This document shows, one piece after another, positions 1-7,152 of a DNA stretch of 9,713 bases. The notes under the pieces are model-generated. The model did not search any database. It saw nothing but the letters and a program-made list of their open reading frames with translations, and was not told where the DNA came from. The stretch comes from Flavobacteriaceae bacterium (lineage in GTDB: Bacteria; Bacteroidota; Bacteroidia; Flavobacteriales; Flavobacteriaceae). The translations under genes and the position numbers were made by a program. Position 1 is the stretch's first letter; every line of letters begins with the position of its first letter. The DNA lies in the NCBI GenBank assembly GCA_030590765.1, contig JAUVCP010000055.1, positions 1 to 9,713 of the forward strand, in the 5' to 3' direction.

Positions 1-552
1 GTTGTAAATAAGAATTTATTTTGTGGATTGATTGAGCGACAATCTGTTGAGTTTAATGATTTTAATGGAGAGAATTTAATTGATATTAAAAATAAGTTCC
101 GTATTTTTTATGCAGATGATGCGATGAACTGGTTTGAGGTCCTACAAAATTTTACAACACACAATTCCAATTTAATTCCCGTTTTAAATAAGGCTAAAGA
201 ATATGTTGGATATTATGAATTAAATGATTTTTTAAATATTTTCAGATGTACTCCATTTTTACATGAGGATGGTGTTATTTTGGTAATCTCTAAAAATATC
301 AATGAATATTCATTTAGTGAAATAACACAAATAGTAGAATCAAATAATGCTACATTATTTGGTGCATTTATTTCAAAAATTAAAAATGAAGAGGCACAAA
401 TAGTTTTAAAACTTAGCATTCATGATATTAATAATACCTTGCTTTCATTTAGAAGATATAATTATCGCATTTTAAACGAATTTAAAAAAGATAAATATCT
501 GGATGAACTAAATGAACGTTCAGATTACTTGCAAAAATATTTAAATATTTAA
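1..552 (+). CDS. CBS-domain protein, 5' partial
   Basis: The frame is open from the first base of the window to the TAA at 550-552, giving 183 residues without a start, so the true N-terminus lies upstream. A TTG at 28 could be read as a start but is unlikely, because the first CBS motif would be lost. Flavobacterial relatives that I recall are about 220 residues, so roughly 35 residues are missing. The visible part holds the end of one CBS motif, then a second CBS motif (IPVLNKAKEYVGYYELNDF), then a region beginning VILVISKN that resembles an ACT-like regulatory fold (inference). It ends with the family-typical tail ERSDYLQKYLNI. CBS pairs generally bind adenine nucleotides. The exact ligand here is unknown. 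The gene lies 17 bp upstream of nadK with no promoter box or terminator between them, so the two are probably co-transcribed. The identity as a CBS protein is fairly sure, but the biological role is not. Confidence 0.85.
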   Translation, partial: VVNKNLFCGLIERQSVEFNDFNGENLIDIKNKFRIFYADDAMNWFEVLQNFTTHNSNLIPVLNKAKEYVGYYELNDFLNIFRCTPFLHEDGVILVISKNINEYSFSEITQIVESNNATLFGAFISKIKNEEAQIVLKLSIHDINNTLLSFRRYNYRILNEFKKDKYLDELNERSDYLQKYLNI

Positions 553-569
553 TCCGGAAAAAATTTGAT

Positions 570-1451
570 ATGAAAATTGGAATTTACGGACAACCAAATA
601 ATGAAATAACAAAAAAATATGTCTATTATTTGATCGATATATTTAAGAAAAAAAATATTGAATTTCTATTTGAGGAGAAATTTTACATCTATCTAAAAGG
701 AGATAACCCAAAAATATCATATGAAGTTTTTAAGGATTATTACGATCTTAATTCTTCTTTTGATCTTTTTTTTAGTGTTGGTGGTGATGGTACATTTTTA
801 AGATCAATTACACTTGTAAGAGATAGTAATATACCCATTATTGGAATTAATACTGGCAGACTTGGATTTTTGGCAACCATCCAAAAAGATGATATGGAAA
901 GTGCGGTAGACATGCTTATAAAAAAAGAATATACCATCCAAAAAAGAGCATTGTTAAAAGTTACTACCAATGAAGATATAGAAGAATTGAAAGATCTTAA
1001 TTTTGCTCTCAATGAAATTTCTATCAGCCGTAAGAACACTGCTTCCATGATCACCGTTGAAACTTATTTGGACGATGAGTATTTAACAACCTACTGGAGC
1101 GATGGATTAATTATTTCAACCCCAACAGGATCAACAGGTTACTCTTTAAGTTGTGGTGGGCCAATTATTTCACCAGGATCAAAAAATTTAGCTTTAACAC
1201 CTATTGCACCACATAGTTTAAGTGTAAGACCATTGGTAATTCCGATTAAAACAAAAATTGAGATCAAAGTTGACAGCAGAGCCAATGAAGCTTTATTAAC
1301 TTTAGATTCAAGGGTAATTACTATAACTAACAAAACAAAGATAATCATTGAGAAAAATGAGTTTAGCATAAAGACCGTCCAATTAAACAACCGGTCTTTT
1401 ATTAAAACATTACGTGAAAAATTGCTTTGGGGAGAGGATAAACGAAATTAA
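570..1451 (+). CDS. nadK: NAD kinase
   Basis: This 293-residue protein is a cytoplasmic NAD kinase, which phosphorylates NAD+ at the 2'-hydroxyl of the adenosine ribose to make NADP+, using ATP or polyphosphate. The diagnostic GGDGT motif is at residues 71-75 and is followed by IPIIGINTGRLGFLA. The second NAD-binding signature is the NE pair at 148-149 (LNEISI). The glycine-rich segment TPTGSTGYSLSCGGPI lies at 184-199, and APHSLSVRPLVIP at 213-225. All key residues are present and the length is normal for bacterial NadK. The ATG at 570 is the first start in frame after the upstream stop. It follows a weak GGAAAA stretch, as is usual in this phylum. The tight 17-bp gap to the CBS-domain gene suggests one transcript and perhaps regulation by that protein (inference). 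Confidence 0.97.
   Translation: MKIGIYGQPNNEITKKYVYYLIDIFKKKNIEFLFEEKFYIYLKGDNPKISYEVFKDYYDLNSSFDLFFSVGGDGTFLRSITLVRDSNIPIIGINTGRLGFLATIQKDDMESAVDMLIKKEYTIQKRALLKVTTNEDIEELKDLNFALNEISISRKNTASMITVETYLDDEYLTTYWSDGLIISTPTGSTGYSLSCGGPIISPGSKNLALTPIAPHSLSVRPLVIPIKTKIEIKVDSRANEALLTLDSRVITITNKTKIIIEKNEFSIKTVQLNNRSFIKTLREKLLWGEDKRN
1370..1399 (+). other. Stem-loop inside the 3' end of nadK
   Basis: AAAGACCG (1370-1377) and CGGTCTTT (1392-1399) form a perfect 8-bp inverted repeat with a 14-nt loop, followed by a further T. It lies inside the coding sequence, about 50 bp before the nadK stop. It resembles a short intrinsic terminator, but its T-run is short and it would cut the mRNA before the stop codon. 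It could be an mRNA 3'-stabilising hairpin or simply chance. Confidence 0.3.
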
Positions 1452-1516
1452 TATCAACTAAGATCATACAATTTTATCTGTAAAATTCTGTTTATCAAAA
1501 AAGACCTTACAATTAA

Positions 1517-1546
1517 TTTAAAAGCAAATGGAATTTTTTATATTTG
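1517..1546 (+). promoter_or_regulatory. Bacteroidota-type promoter upstream of porG-like gene
   Basis: TATATTTG at 1539-1546 matches the Bacteroidota -7 consensus TAnnTTTG exactly and is followed by CA. A weak -33 partner, TTTA at 1517-1520, sits 18 bp upstream. The start codon at 1563 is 16 bp past the box, which gives a very short leader. It occupies the 111-bp gap after nadK, the longest non-coding gap in the block, and probably starts the porG-uppS-bamA transcript. Confidence 0.7.
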
Positions 1547-1562
1547 CAAACTATATATTTTT

Positions 1563-2249
1563 ATGAAAAAACATATCATAGCATTCCTATTTTTACTGAG
1601 TTCAATCACCTCTTTTTCTCAAATTAATGAGCTTGGAGTTTTTTTGGGAGGCAGTAATTATATTGGTGATATTGGTAGCACAAAATATATATGGCCTAAT
1701 AATTATGCTGTAGGCGGTATTTATAAATGGAATATGAGTCCGCATTTTACAATCAGAGGGACCTATACTTATGCGAAGGTTTCTGGGGATGATACCAAAT
1801 CTGGCAATTCATTTAGAGAAGCAAGAGGTTTATCCTTCACCAATACCGTTCATGAACTGGCAGGAGGTATTGAATATCATTTCTTTAAATACAGTTTATC
1901 AAAAATTGGTTACACACAAACACCATACATTATTGTAGAAGCAGCAGTTGCCAATTATGCAACAAGAGATGATGGAAGAATTTTTAATTTCAATGTGCCA
2001 TTTGGAATAGGTTATAAAACAAAACTGGCACCAAATGTTGGTATTGCTTTTGAAACATCTTTTAGATATACGTTTAAAGATGATATTGATGGTTATCCAA
2101 CTTATGCAGAAATCGATGTTGATGGCAACCCAGTTGACCCAGATGGAAATATACAAATCAATCCAAATAACAATGACTGGTATGTTTTTACAGGTATAAC
2201 AATAGTATTTGGCTTTGGTAGAGAAGGCTGTTATACAGGAACATTTTAA
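1563..2249 (+). CDS. porG: PorG-like outer-membrane barrel protein (DUF6089 family)
   Basis: The 228-residue product starts with a signal peptide (MKKHIIAFLFLLSSITSFSQ, probable cleavage near residue 19). It continues with FLGGSNYIGDIG and a series of alternating aromatic and hydrophobic strands typical of a small outer-membrane beta-barrel. It ends in a C-terminal Phe, the usual barrel-recognition residue. I recognise it as the DUF6089 family. The Porphyromonas gingivalis member in the same position, upstream of uppS, bamA and two ompH genes, is PorG, an outer-membrane partner of the type IX secretion PorK/PorN ring. That function is transferred here by family and synteny and is not shown by the sequence. 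Three DxDG motifs near residues 174, 185 and 192 form an acidic loop before the last strand. The gene has its own strong promoter box, and uppS starts 6 bp after its stop. Confidence 0.82.
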   Translation: MKKHIIAFLFLLSSITSFSQINELGVFLGGSNYIGDIGSTKYIWPNNYAVGGIYKWNMSPHFTIRGTYTYAKVSGDDTKSGNSFREARGLSFTNTVHELAGGIEYHFFKYSLSKIGYTQTPYIIVEAAVANYATRDDGRIFNFNVPFGIGYKTKLAPNVGIAFETSFRYTFKDDIDGYPTYAEIDVDGNPVDPDGNIQINPNNNDWYVFTGITIVFGFGREGCYTGTF

Positions 2250-2255
2250 TGAAGA

Positions 2256-3026
2256 ATGATGATGAGTTTGAAAACAAAAATAGATCCAAATAAATTACCC
2301 AAACACGTTGCTGTGATCATGGATGGTAACGGCAGATGGGCTAAAAAACAAGGTTTAAAACGTGTATTAGGTCATGGAAAAGGCACTGAAGCAGTAAGAA
2401 AAACGGTAGAATCTGCTGCTGAACTAGGTATTGAAGCACTTACTCTTTTTGCATTTTCAACCGAAAACTGGAACAGACCAAAATTTGAAGTTGATACTTT
2501 AATGAGCTTATTGGTTAGTTCTCTAAAAAAAGAAATTTCAACATTACAAAAAAACAATGTAAGGTTGCAAACTATTGGTAATATAGAAAAACTCCCTAGA
2601 AAAGCAAAAGAACAACTTGCAGAAGTAATAGAATTAACAAAAAATAATACTAGACTTACCCTAACTTTGGCTCTGAATTATGGAGCTAGAGAAGAAATTA
2701 TAAATGCAACAAAAATTATTTCTAAAAAAATTGTTAATAATGACCTAAAAATCGAAGAAATTGATGAAAATATTATAAATAGTCATTTATATACATTTAC
2801 TTTGCCCGTCGTTGATTTTTTGATTAGAACCAGTGGCGAAAAACGTATAAGTAATTTTTTACTTTGGCAAATTGCTTACGCCGAATTATACTTTACAGAT
2901 GTATTATGGCCCGATTTTAATAAGGAAGATTTTTACGAGGCAATATTAAATTATCAAAGCAGAGAGAGACGATTTGGAAAAATTAGTGAACAGATTGAAA
3001 ACAGCAATAAAGAAGCTGAATATTAG
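2256..3026 (+). CDS. uppS: Isoprenyl transferase (undecaprenyl diphosphate synthase)
   Basis: This cytoplasmic cis-prenyltransferase condenses isopentenyl diphosphate onto farnesyl diphosphate. The product, the undecaprenyl carrier lipid, is used for peptidoglycan, LPS and capsule assembly. The 256 residues carry the full signature: MDGNGRWA at 22-29 with the Mg-binding Asp23, GHGKG at 39-43, FSTENWNRP at 67-75, NYGAREEI at 141-148, and IRTSGEKRISNFLLWQ at 190-205 with Arg191, Arg197 and Ser199. These are followed by AYAELYFTDVLWPDF, which contains the conserved Glu210. Length is normal. Three consecutive ATG codons (2256, 2259, 2262) could each serve as the start, and the first is taken. It begins 6 bp after the PorG-like gene and its last 53 bp overlap the bamA frame, so the genes are almost certainly co-transcribed. 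Confidence 0.97.
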   Translation: MMMSLKTKIDPNKLPKHVAVIMDGNGRWAKKQGLKRVLGHGKGTEAVRKTVESAAELGIEALTLFAFSTENWNRPKFEVDTLMSLLVSSLKKEISTLQKNNVRLQTIGNIEKLPRKAKEQLAEVIELTKNNTRLTLTLALNYGAREEIINATKIISKKIVNNDLKIEEIDENIINSHLYTFTLPVVDFLIRTSGEKRISNFLLWQIAYAELYFTDVLWPDFNKEDFYEAILNYQSRERRFGKISEQIENSNKEAEY

Positions 3027-5592
3027 TATATTACCCCTACTTTTAATTTTTACATTATTTGCTGCAAATGCGCAGGAAAGGGATTCAGAAATTACAAAAC
3101 CAACAGGCAAAACTGTCTCGGATACAATTGTTCCTGTAAAAAAAGCAAATGATACAATTAAGAAGGTCATACCAAGTGGACCAATTGATATTCAAAAGAA
3201 TAAAAAATATGTCATAGGTGGAATTTCCATTAAGGGAAATCAGACCATTTCCGAACAATCCATTTTGATCTTTTCTGGATTGAATAACGGACAATCTATT
3301 AAGATTCCTGGTGACAAATTATCTTCAGCTATTAAAAAATTATGGACTTCAAAACTTTTTAGTAATGTTGAGGTATTTGTAACTCAAATGGACAAAGACG
3401 TTGTTTATTTAGAAATTGAGGTTTCTGAACTTGACAAGGTGGGTTCTGTTACTATTAAAGGAATCAAAAAATCGAAAATACAAGATCTTGAAAAAGAAAT
3501 TGAATTTCAGAAAGGATCAATGCTTACTGAAAACCTGATAACTACAACCGAAAATTTTATAGAAAATAAATTTCGTGAAAAAGGATTTTTAAAAACCAAA
3601 GCAACGATTACCACAAAACTTGATACTGCTAAGCCAAATACAAAAGATGCTTTAATTTTGATTGATAAAGGAGACCGAATCAAAATAAAGAATATTACCT
3701 TTCATGGAAATAGTGCTTTATCAGATAAAAAGCTTAGAAAACAACTTAAAAAGACGAAGCAAAAAGGCATCATGCAAATGTTCTCTCCATCAAAATTTGT
3801 TGAAGATCTTTATGAAACCGATCTGGAAAAAGTTGTTGAAAAATATCAGGAAAAAGGATTTCGTGATGCATTGATCATTAAAGATTCTATTTCATGGAAT
3901 GATGATAATACCATTAATCTTGATATTACTGTAAATGAAGGAAGCCGATACAAATTTGGTAAAATTGATTTTTTAGGAAATACTGTTTTTACCGATCAGC
4001 AATTGCAAAGTATCTTACGAATTGATGAAGGAGTAACTTATAATGGTAAAGCTTTAAATGAAAGAGTTTACGGTGATGGGACACCTGATTCACAAGATAT
4101 TACAAATACTTATTTAGATAACGGGTATCTTTTTTCAAGGGTTAATGCTGTAGAAACCAGTGCTGATAACAATACCATTGATCTGGAGATTAGAATTGTT
4201 GAAGACGAGGCTGCTACTATCAATAAAATATCAATAAAAGGAAATGATGTCACCAACGATCATGTTTTATATCGTGAGGTTTTTACAAGACCAGGAGATC
4301 TTTTTAGCAAATCAGATATTATTCGAACCATTCGTCAATTAGGTCAATTACCTTATATTGATGCTGAAAATATTGTGCCGGATGTACAACCAAATTTCCA
4401 GGATAAGACTGCTAATATTGAATACAGTCTTTCAGAAAAAGGCTCAAGTCAAATTGAATTACAAGGTGGTTACGGTGGTGGTGCATTTGTAGGAACATTA
4501 GGTTTATCATTCAACAACTTCTCTATTAAAAACATATTCAATCTAGGTGAATATAAACCCGTTCCAAGAGGAGATGGTCAAAGTATAGCATTACGTCTTC
4601 AGGTTAGTAAATATTACAGAACGTACAGCGTTTCATTTTCTGAACCTTGGTGGGGAGGTAAAAAACCAAAAGGGTTTAATTTCTCAGTATATAATTCAAG
4701 TCAGTATGGTTATGACTATTTAACCAGAGATGTAGACAAAGATCAACTACTTGATATCATTGGTGCTTCCGTTGGTTTATCACAACGTTTAAGCTGGCCG
4801 GATGATTATTTTACACTATCAACATCTGTTAATTACCAAAGGTTTAAATTGAAGAACTATCGCATATCTTCATTTGCTTTTGATAATGGTATTTCCAACA
4901 ATTTTAGTTTTGCACTTAATTTTGGTAGAAATAACTCAGGGCCAGGACCAATATTCCCAAAAAATGGATCACAGTTTAATGTATTGTTAAAATTAACACC
5001 TCCATATTCTCTAATCACTTCTGAAGAAAAAGATTATGCAAATATGCCTGATGAAGAATTATATAAATGGTTAGAATATTATAAAGTGGTATTTACCGGT
5101 AAATGGTATACACCTATAATGGGTAAACTTGTATTAATGTCAAATGCTGAATTAGGTTTCTTAGGTGCTTATAATGATGAGATTGGAGCTCCACCTTTTG
5201 AACGTTTTTATGTTGGTGGAGATGGTTTATCACAGGGAAGGTTTGACGGACGTACAACTATTGCTTTAAGAGGTTACCCTAATTCAAGTTTATCAACTGT
5301 TACAGGAGGAACAATTTATAACAAAGTTGCTTTTGAGTTTAGATACCCAATCACATTAAAACCATCTGCGTCTATTTATGCTTTAACATTTATAGAAGGT
5401 GGTAATTCATGGGATGGTTTTCAAGACTATAATCCGTTTTCATTAAAACGTTCTGCAGGTGGTGGTATTAGAGTATTTATGCCAGCATTTGGATTATTAG
5501 GAATTGATTTTGGTTATGGATTTGATAATATTCCAGGAACAAATGAAATATCCGGATGGCAAACACATTTTATTATTGGGCAACAATTCTAA
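2974..5592 (+). CDS. bamA: Outer-membrane protein assembly factor BamA
   Basis: The 872-residue product is the central insertase of the BAM complex and belongs to the Omp85 family. A signal peptide (core ISILPLLLIFTLFAANAQ, ending near residue 34) is followed by a low-complexity linker. About five POTRA repeats come next, at roughly 79-150, 154-231, 235-322, 325-410 and 413-488, with recurring openings such as ISIKGN and ITFHGN. The barrel spans about 495-872. It contains FSEPWWGGKKP, FPKNGSQF, the LRGY motif at 765-768 (equivalent to the conserved VRGF of loop 6), and a C-terminal Phe. No ATG lies before the signal peptide. Candidate starts are TTG 2974 (used here, preceded by AGAGAGAG), GTG 2986 and TTG 2995. 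The 2995 choice gives a cleaner 27-residue signal peptide. All overlap uppS, which implies translational coupling. Identity is firm and the start is uncertain. Confidence 0.96.
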   Translation: MEKLVNRLKTAIKKLNISILPLLLIFTLFAANAQERDSEITKPTGKTVSDTIVPVKKANDTIKKVIPSGPIDIQKNKKYVIGGISIKGNQTISEQSILIFSGLNNGQSIKIPGDKLSSAIKKLWTSKLFSNVEVFVTQMDKDVVYLEIEVSELDKVGSVTIKGIKKSKIQDLEKEIEFQKGSMLTENLITTTENFIENKFREKGFLKTKATITTKLDTAKPNTKDALILIDKGDRIKIKNITFHGNSALSDKKLRKQLKKTKQKGIMQMFSPSKFVEDLYETDLEKVVEKYQEKGFRDALIIKDSISWNDDNTINLDITVNEGSRYKFGKIDFLGNTVFTDQQLQSILRIDEGVTYNGKALNERVYGDGTPDSQDITNTYLDNGYLFSRVNAVETSADNNTIDLEIRIVEDEAATINKISIKGNDVTNDHVLYREVFTRPGDLFSKSDIIRTIRQLGQLPYIDAENIVPDVQPNFQDKTANIEYSLSEKGSSQIELQGGYGGGAFVGTLGLSFNNFSIKNIFNLGEYKPVPRGDGQSIALRLQVSKYYRTYSVSFSEPWWGGKKPKGFNFSVYNSSQYGYDYLTRDVDKDQLLDIIGASVGLSQRLSWPDDYFTLSTSVNYQRFKLKNYRISSFAFDNGISNNFSFALNFGRNNSGPGPIFPKNGSQFNVLLKLTPPYSLITSEEKDYANMPDEELYKWLEYYKVVFTGKWYTPIMGKLVLMSNAELGFLGAYNDEIGAPPFERFYVGGDGLSQGRFDGRTTIALRGYPNSSLSTVTGGTIYNKVAFEFRYPITLKPSASIYALTFIEGGNSWDGFQDYNPFSLKRSAGGGIRVFMPAFGLLGIDFGYGFDNIPGTNEISGWQTHFIIGQQF

Positions 5593-5602
5593 GCTATTTT
5601 AG

Positions 5603-5610
5603 TATATTTG
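5603..5610 (+). promoter_or_regulatory. Probable promoter for the ompH pair
   Basis: TATATTTG, followed by C, is an exact match to the Bacteroidota -7 box TAnnTTTG. It lies 10 bp after the bamA stop and about 50 bp before the first ompH start. A TTG at 5576-5578 is rather far upstream (24-bp spacer) for a -33 element, so the box rather than a full promoter is the evidence. It would let the chaperones be expressed apart from bamA. Confidence 0.5.
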
Positions 5611-5628
5611 CTGCAAAAATTAATTTGA

Positions 5629-5651
5629 TGTGATTTTTTCAAAAGATCACA
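5629..5651 (+). promoter_or_regulatory. Stem-loop in the ompH leader
   Basis: TGTGAT at 5629-5634 pairs with ATCACA at 5646-5651. The stem extends inward through one U-G wobble and two A-U pairs, to about 9 bp with a 5-nt loop. It lies between the TATATTTG box and the start codon at 5660, so it would be in the 5' leader of the mRNA. It could affect translation or stability, or be a dyad site for a regulator. No function is shown. Confidence 0.4.
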
Positions 5652-5659
5652 ATAAGAAA

Positions 5660-6499
5660 ATGAAAAGATTTTTATTAATATTAGTACTTTTTTCAAGCTT
5701 AATGGCAAGTGCACAAAAAGCGCAAAGAGTAGCATATATTGATATGAATTACATTTTAGAGAATATCCCTGAATATGTTGAAGCCCAAACAAAATTAGAT
5801 GGTAAAATAAGAAAATGGCAACTTAAGTTAGATGACCTGTCAACTGAGATAGAGAAGCTAAAAACAGATCTGAGCAATGAAAAACCATTATTGACAAAGG
5901 AATTGATTACTGAACGAGAAGAAGATATTGCCATTAAACAAGGTGAATTAAAACGTTTGCAGATTTCATATTTTGGACCAACTGGTGATTTGTTTCAACT
6001 GAGAAAACAATTAGCAAAACCAGTTCAGGATCATGTTTACAATGCAGTTCAGGAAATTGCAAAAAGAAAACGTTATGATTTTGTATTGGATAAATCAAGT
6101 GATTTGATCATTTTATATAGTAATAGTAAATTTGACATAAGTGAACAGGTTCTTAATAGCATAGTAAAAGGTCGCAAAAGGGAAGAGTTAGACGATAAGA
6201 AAAGAAAAAGAATGCAAAAAGCCGGTGTGGCTGTACCTGTAAGTACTATCGTTGATGATACCGATGATTTTGAAGAAGAAGGAGTTTCAGCGGAGTCTTC
6301 TAGTGACTCTGTTGAAGTAGAAAAAACAGCAGAACAAATAAGACTGGAAGAGAAAATAGCCAAACGAGAAGCTTTAAAAGCAAGAATTAAAGAACAACAG
6401 GAGGCAAGAATTAGAAAAAGAGATTCATTGAAAAAGGTTGCCGATGAAAAACGAGCAGCAAAATTAAAAGAAATTGAAGATCGAAAAAAATTAGAATGA
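5660..6499 (+). CDS. OmpH/Skp-like periplasmic chaperone, long form
   Basis: From the ATG at 5660 this is a 279-residue secreted protein with signal peptide MKRFLLILVLFSSLMASAQ. A GTG at 5630 in the same frame would add 10 polar residues before the signal peptide and is inside a stem-loop, so it is rejected. The Skp/OmpH core (about 22-170) begins VAYIDMNYILENIPEY, passes through a heptad-like coiled-coil arm (about 45-105), and returns with YDFVLDKSSDLIILY. Family members form trimers that clasp unfolded outer-membrane proteins in the periplasm. After the core comes an acidic Ser/Glu/Asp linker (about 197-222) and a 57-residue run of alternating K, R and E that should be one long charged helix. 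It lies between bamA and a second, shorter paralogue, which supports a role in barrel assembly. Family assignment is firm, and the tail's role is unknown. Confidence 0.92.
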   Translation: MKRFLLILVLFSSLMASAQKAQRVAYIDMNYILENIPEYVEAQTKLDGKIRKWQLKLDDLSTEIEKLKTDLSNEKPLLTKELITEREEDIAIKQGELKRLQISYFGPTGDLFQLRKQLAKPVQDHVYNAVQEIAKRKRYDFVLDKSSDLIILYSNSKFDISEQVLNSIVKGRKREELDDKKRKRMQKAGVAVPVSTIVDDTDDFEEEGVSAESSSDSVEVEKTAEQIRLEEKIAKREALKARIKEQQEARIRKRDSLKKVADEKRAAKLKEIEDRKKLE

Positions 6500-6561
6500 A
6501 AGTGACGTAAAAATAAAACATTAAATTAAACAACAAAAATTATTAACAAATTATTAGAAAA

Positions 6562-7068
6562 ATGAAATTATTTAAAAATTTATTCGTGGTATTTGCAATG
6601 TTTTTTGCATTTAATACTGTTCAGGCACAAAGTGTTGCTCATATTGATAGTGAACAATTATTGATGTCTATGCCAGAAACTAAAGCAATGGAAACTGAAT
6701 TGAAAAAAGTTCAGCAAACTTATGCAGATGAGTACAATGGTCAGGCAACTGCATTACAGGCAAAACTTAAAAAGTATGATGCTGAAGCACCTACACAAAC
6801 GGATGTTAAAAATGAAGAAAGAAGAATAGAGGTTCAACAATTACAACAAAAAATTCAAAAATACGGACAAACTGCTGAACAGGAAATTCAAAAAAAGCGT
6901 TTTGATCTTTTAAAACCAATCGTTGAAAAAGCTCAAAAAGCAGTTCAGGACGTTGCAAAATCAAAAGGTGTCAAATATGTTTTTGATTCATCACCAGGAA
7001 AAGGATTGATCGTTTTTGAAGGTGAAGACCTTATGCCTGCTGTAAAATCAAAATTAGGTATTCAATAA
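6562..7068 (+). CDS. OmpH/Skp-like periplasmic chaperone, short form
   Basis: The 168-residue product matches the usual Skp length. A signal peptide (MKLFKNLFVVFAMFFAFNTVQAQ) precedes SVAHIDSEQLLMSMPET. The long Gln/Lys/Glu-rich coiled-coil hairpin spans about 42-115, and the closing strand region is VKYVFDSSPGKGLIVF at 137-152. It is a paralogue of the preceding gene and lacks its charged tail. The pairing of a long and a short OmpH after bamA is a common Bacteroidota arrangement. The 62-bp A-rich gap before it has no TAnnTTTG box, so it is probably co-transcribed with the first ompH. A strong terminator follows 32 bp after the stop. Confidence 0.95.
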   Translation: MKLFKNLFVVFAMFFAFNTVQAQSVAHIDSEQLLMSMPETKAMETELKKVQQTYADEYNGQATALQAKLKKYDAEAPTQTDVKNEERRIEVQQLQQKIQKYGQTAEQEIQKKRFDLLKPIVEKAQKAVQDVAKSKGVKYVFDSSPGKGLIVFEGEDLMPAVKSKLGIQ

Positions 7069-7100
7069 AATTTGAAATACTGTTAGATTAACAGATCATA

Positions 7101-7130
7101 AAAAAATCCAGCAATTGCTGGATTTTTTTT
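7101..7130. terminator. Bidirectional intrinsic terminator
   Basis: A perfect 12-bp stem (7101-7112 with 7117-7128) around an AATT loop has the core ATCCAGCAATTGCTGGAT. It is flanked by six As on the left and eight Ts on the right, so it can terminate on both strands. It lies between the converging ompH gene (stop 7068) and the minus-strand membrane-protein gene (stop 7153), exactly where a shared terminator is expected. Confidence 0.9.
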
Positions 7131-7152
7131 ATATGACCTACTCTGCGAAGAT

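Noticed and set aside
1470..1487. Inverted repeat AATTTTA-TCTG-TAAAATT after nadK as a terminator
   Set aside because: The 7-bp stem has only A-T pairs and no T-tract follows. Such repeats are expected by chance in sequence this AT-rich.
1899..2156. Minus-strand open frame inside the PorG-like gene, and similar frames opposite nadK, both ompH genes, the hydrolase and the lipocalin-like gene
   Set aside because: They lie wholly opposite well-supported genes, show no recognisable domains and have odd composition, as expected for shadows of the real coding strand.
5629..5651. TGTGA...TCACA as a CRP-type operator
   Set aside because: The half-sites are 13 bp apart instead of the 6 bp of the enterobacterial CRP site, so it is better described as a hairpin or a generic dyad.
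5630..5659. GTG at 5630 as the start of the first ompH gene
   Set aside because: It would put 10 polar residues before a textbook signal peptide and would lie inside a stem-loop. The ATG at 5660 starts the signal peptide directly.
7069..7152. Absence of a glutamate racemase gene (murI) after the second ompH as a sign of rearrangement
   Set aside because: I recall murI following ompH in several relatives, but this varies. The clean terminator and even base composition give no sign of an insertion or deletion here.
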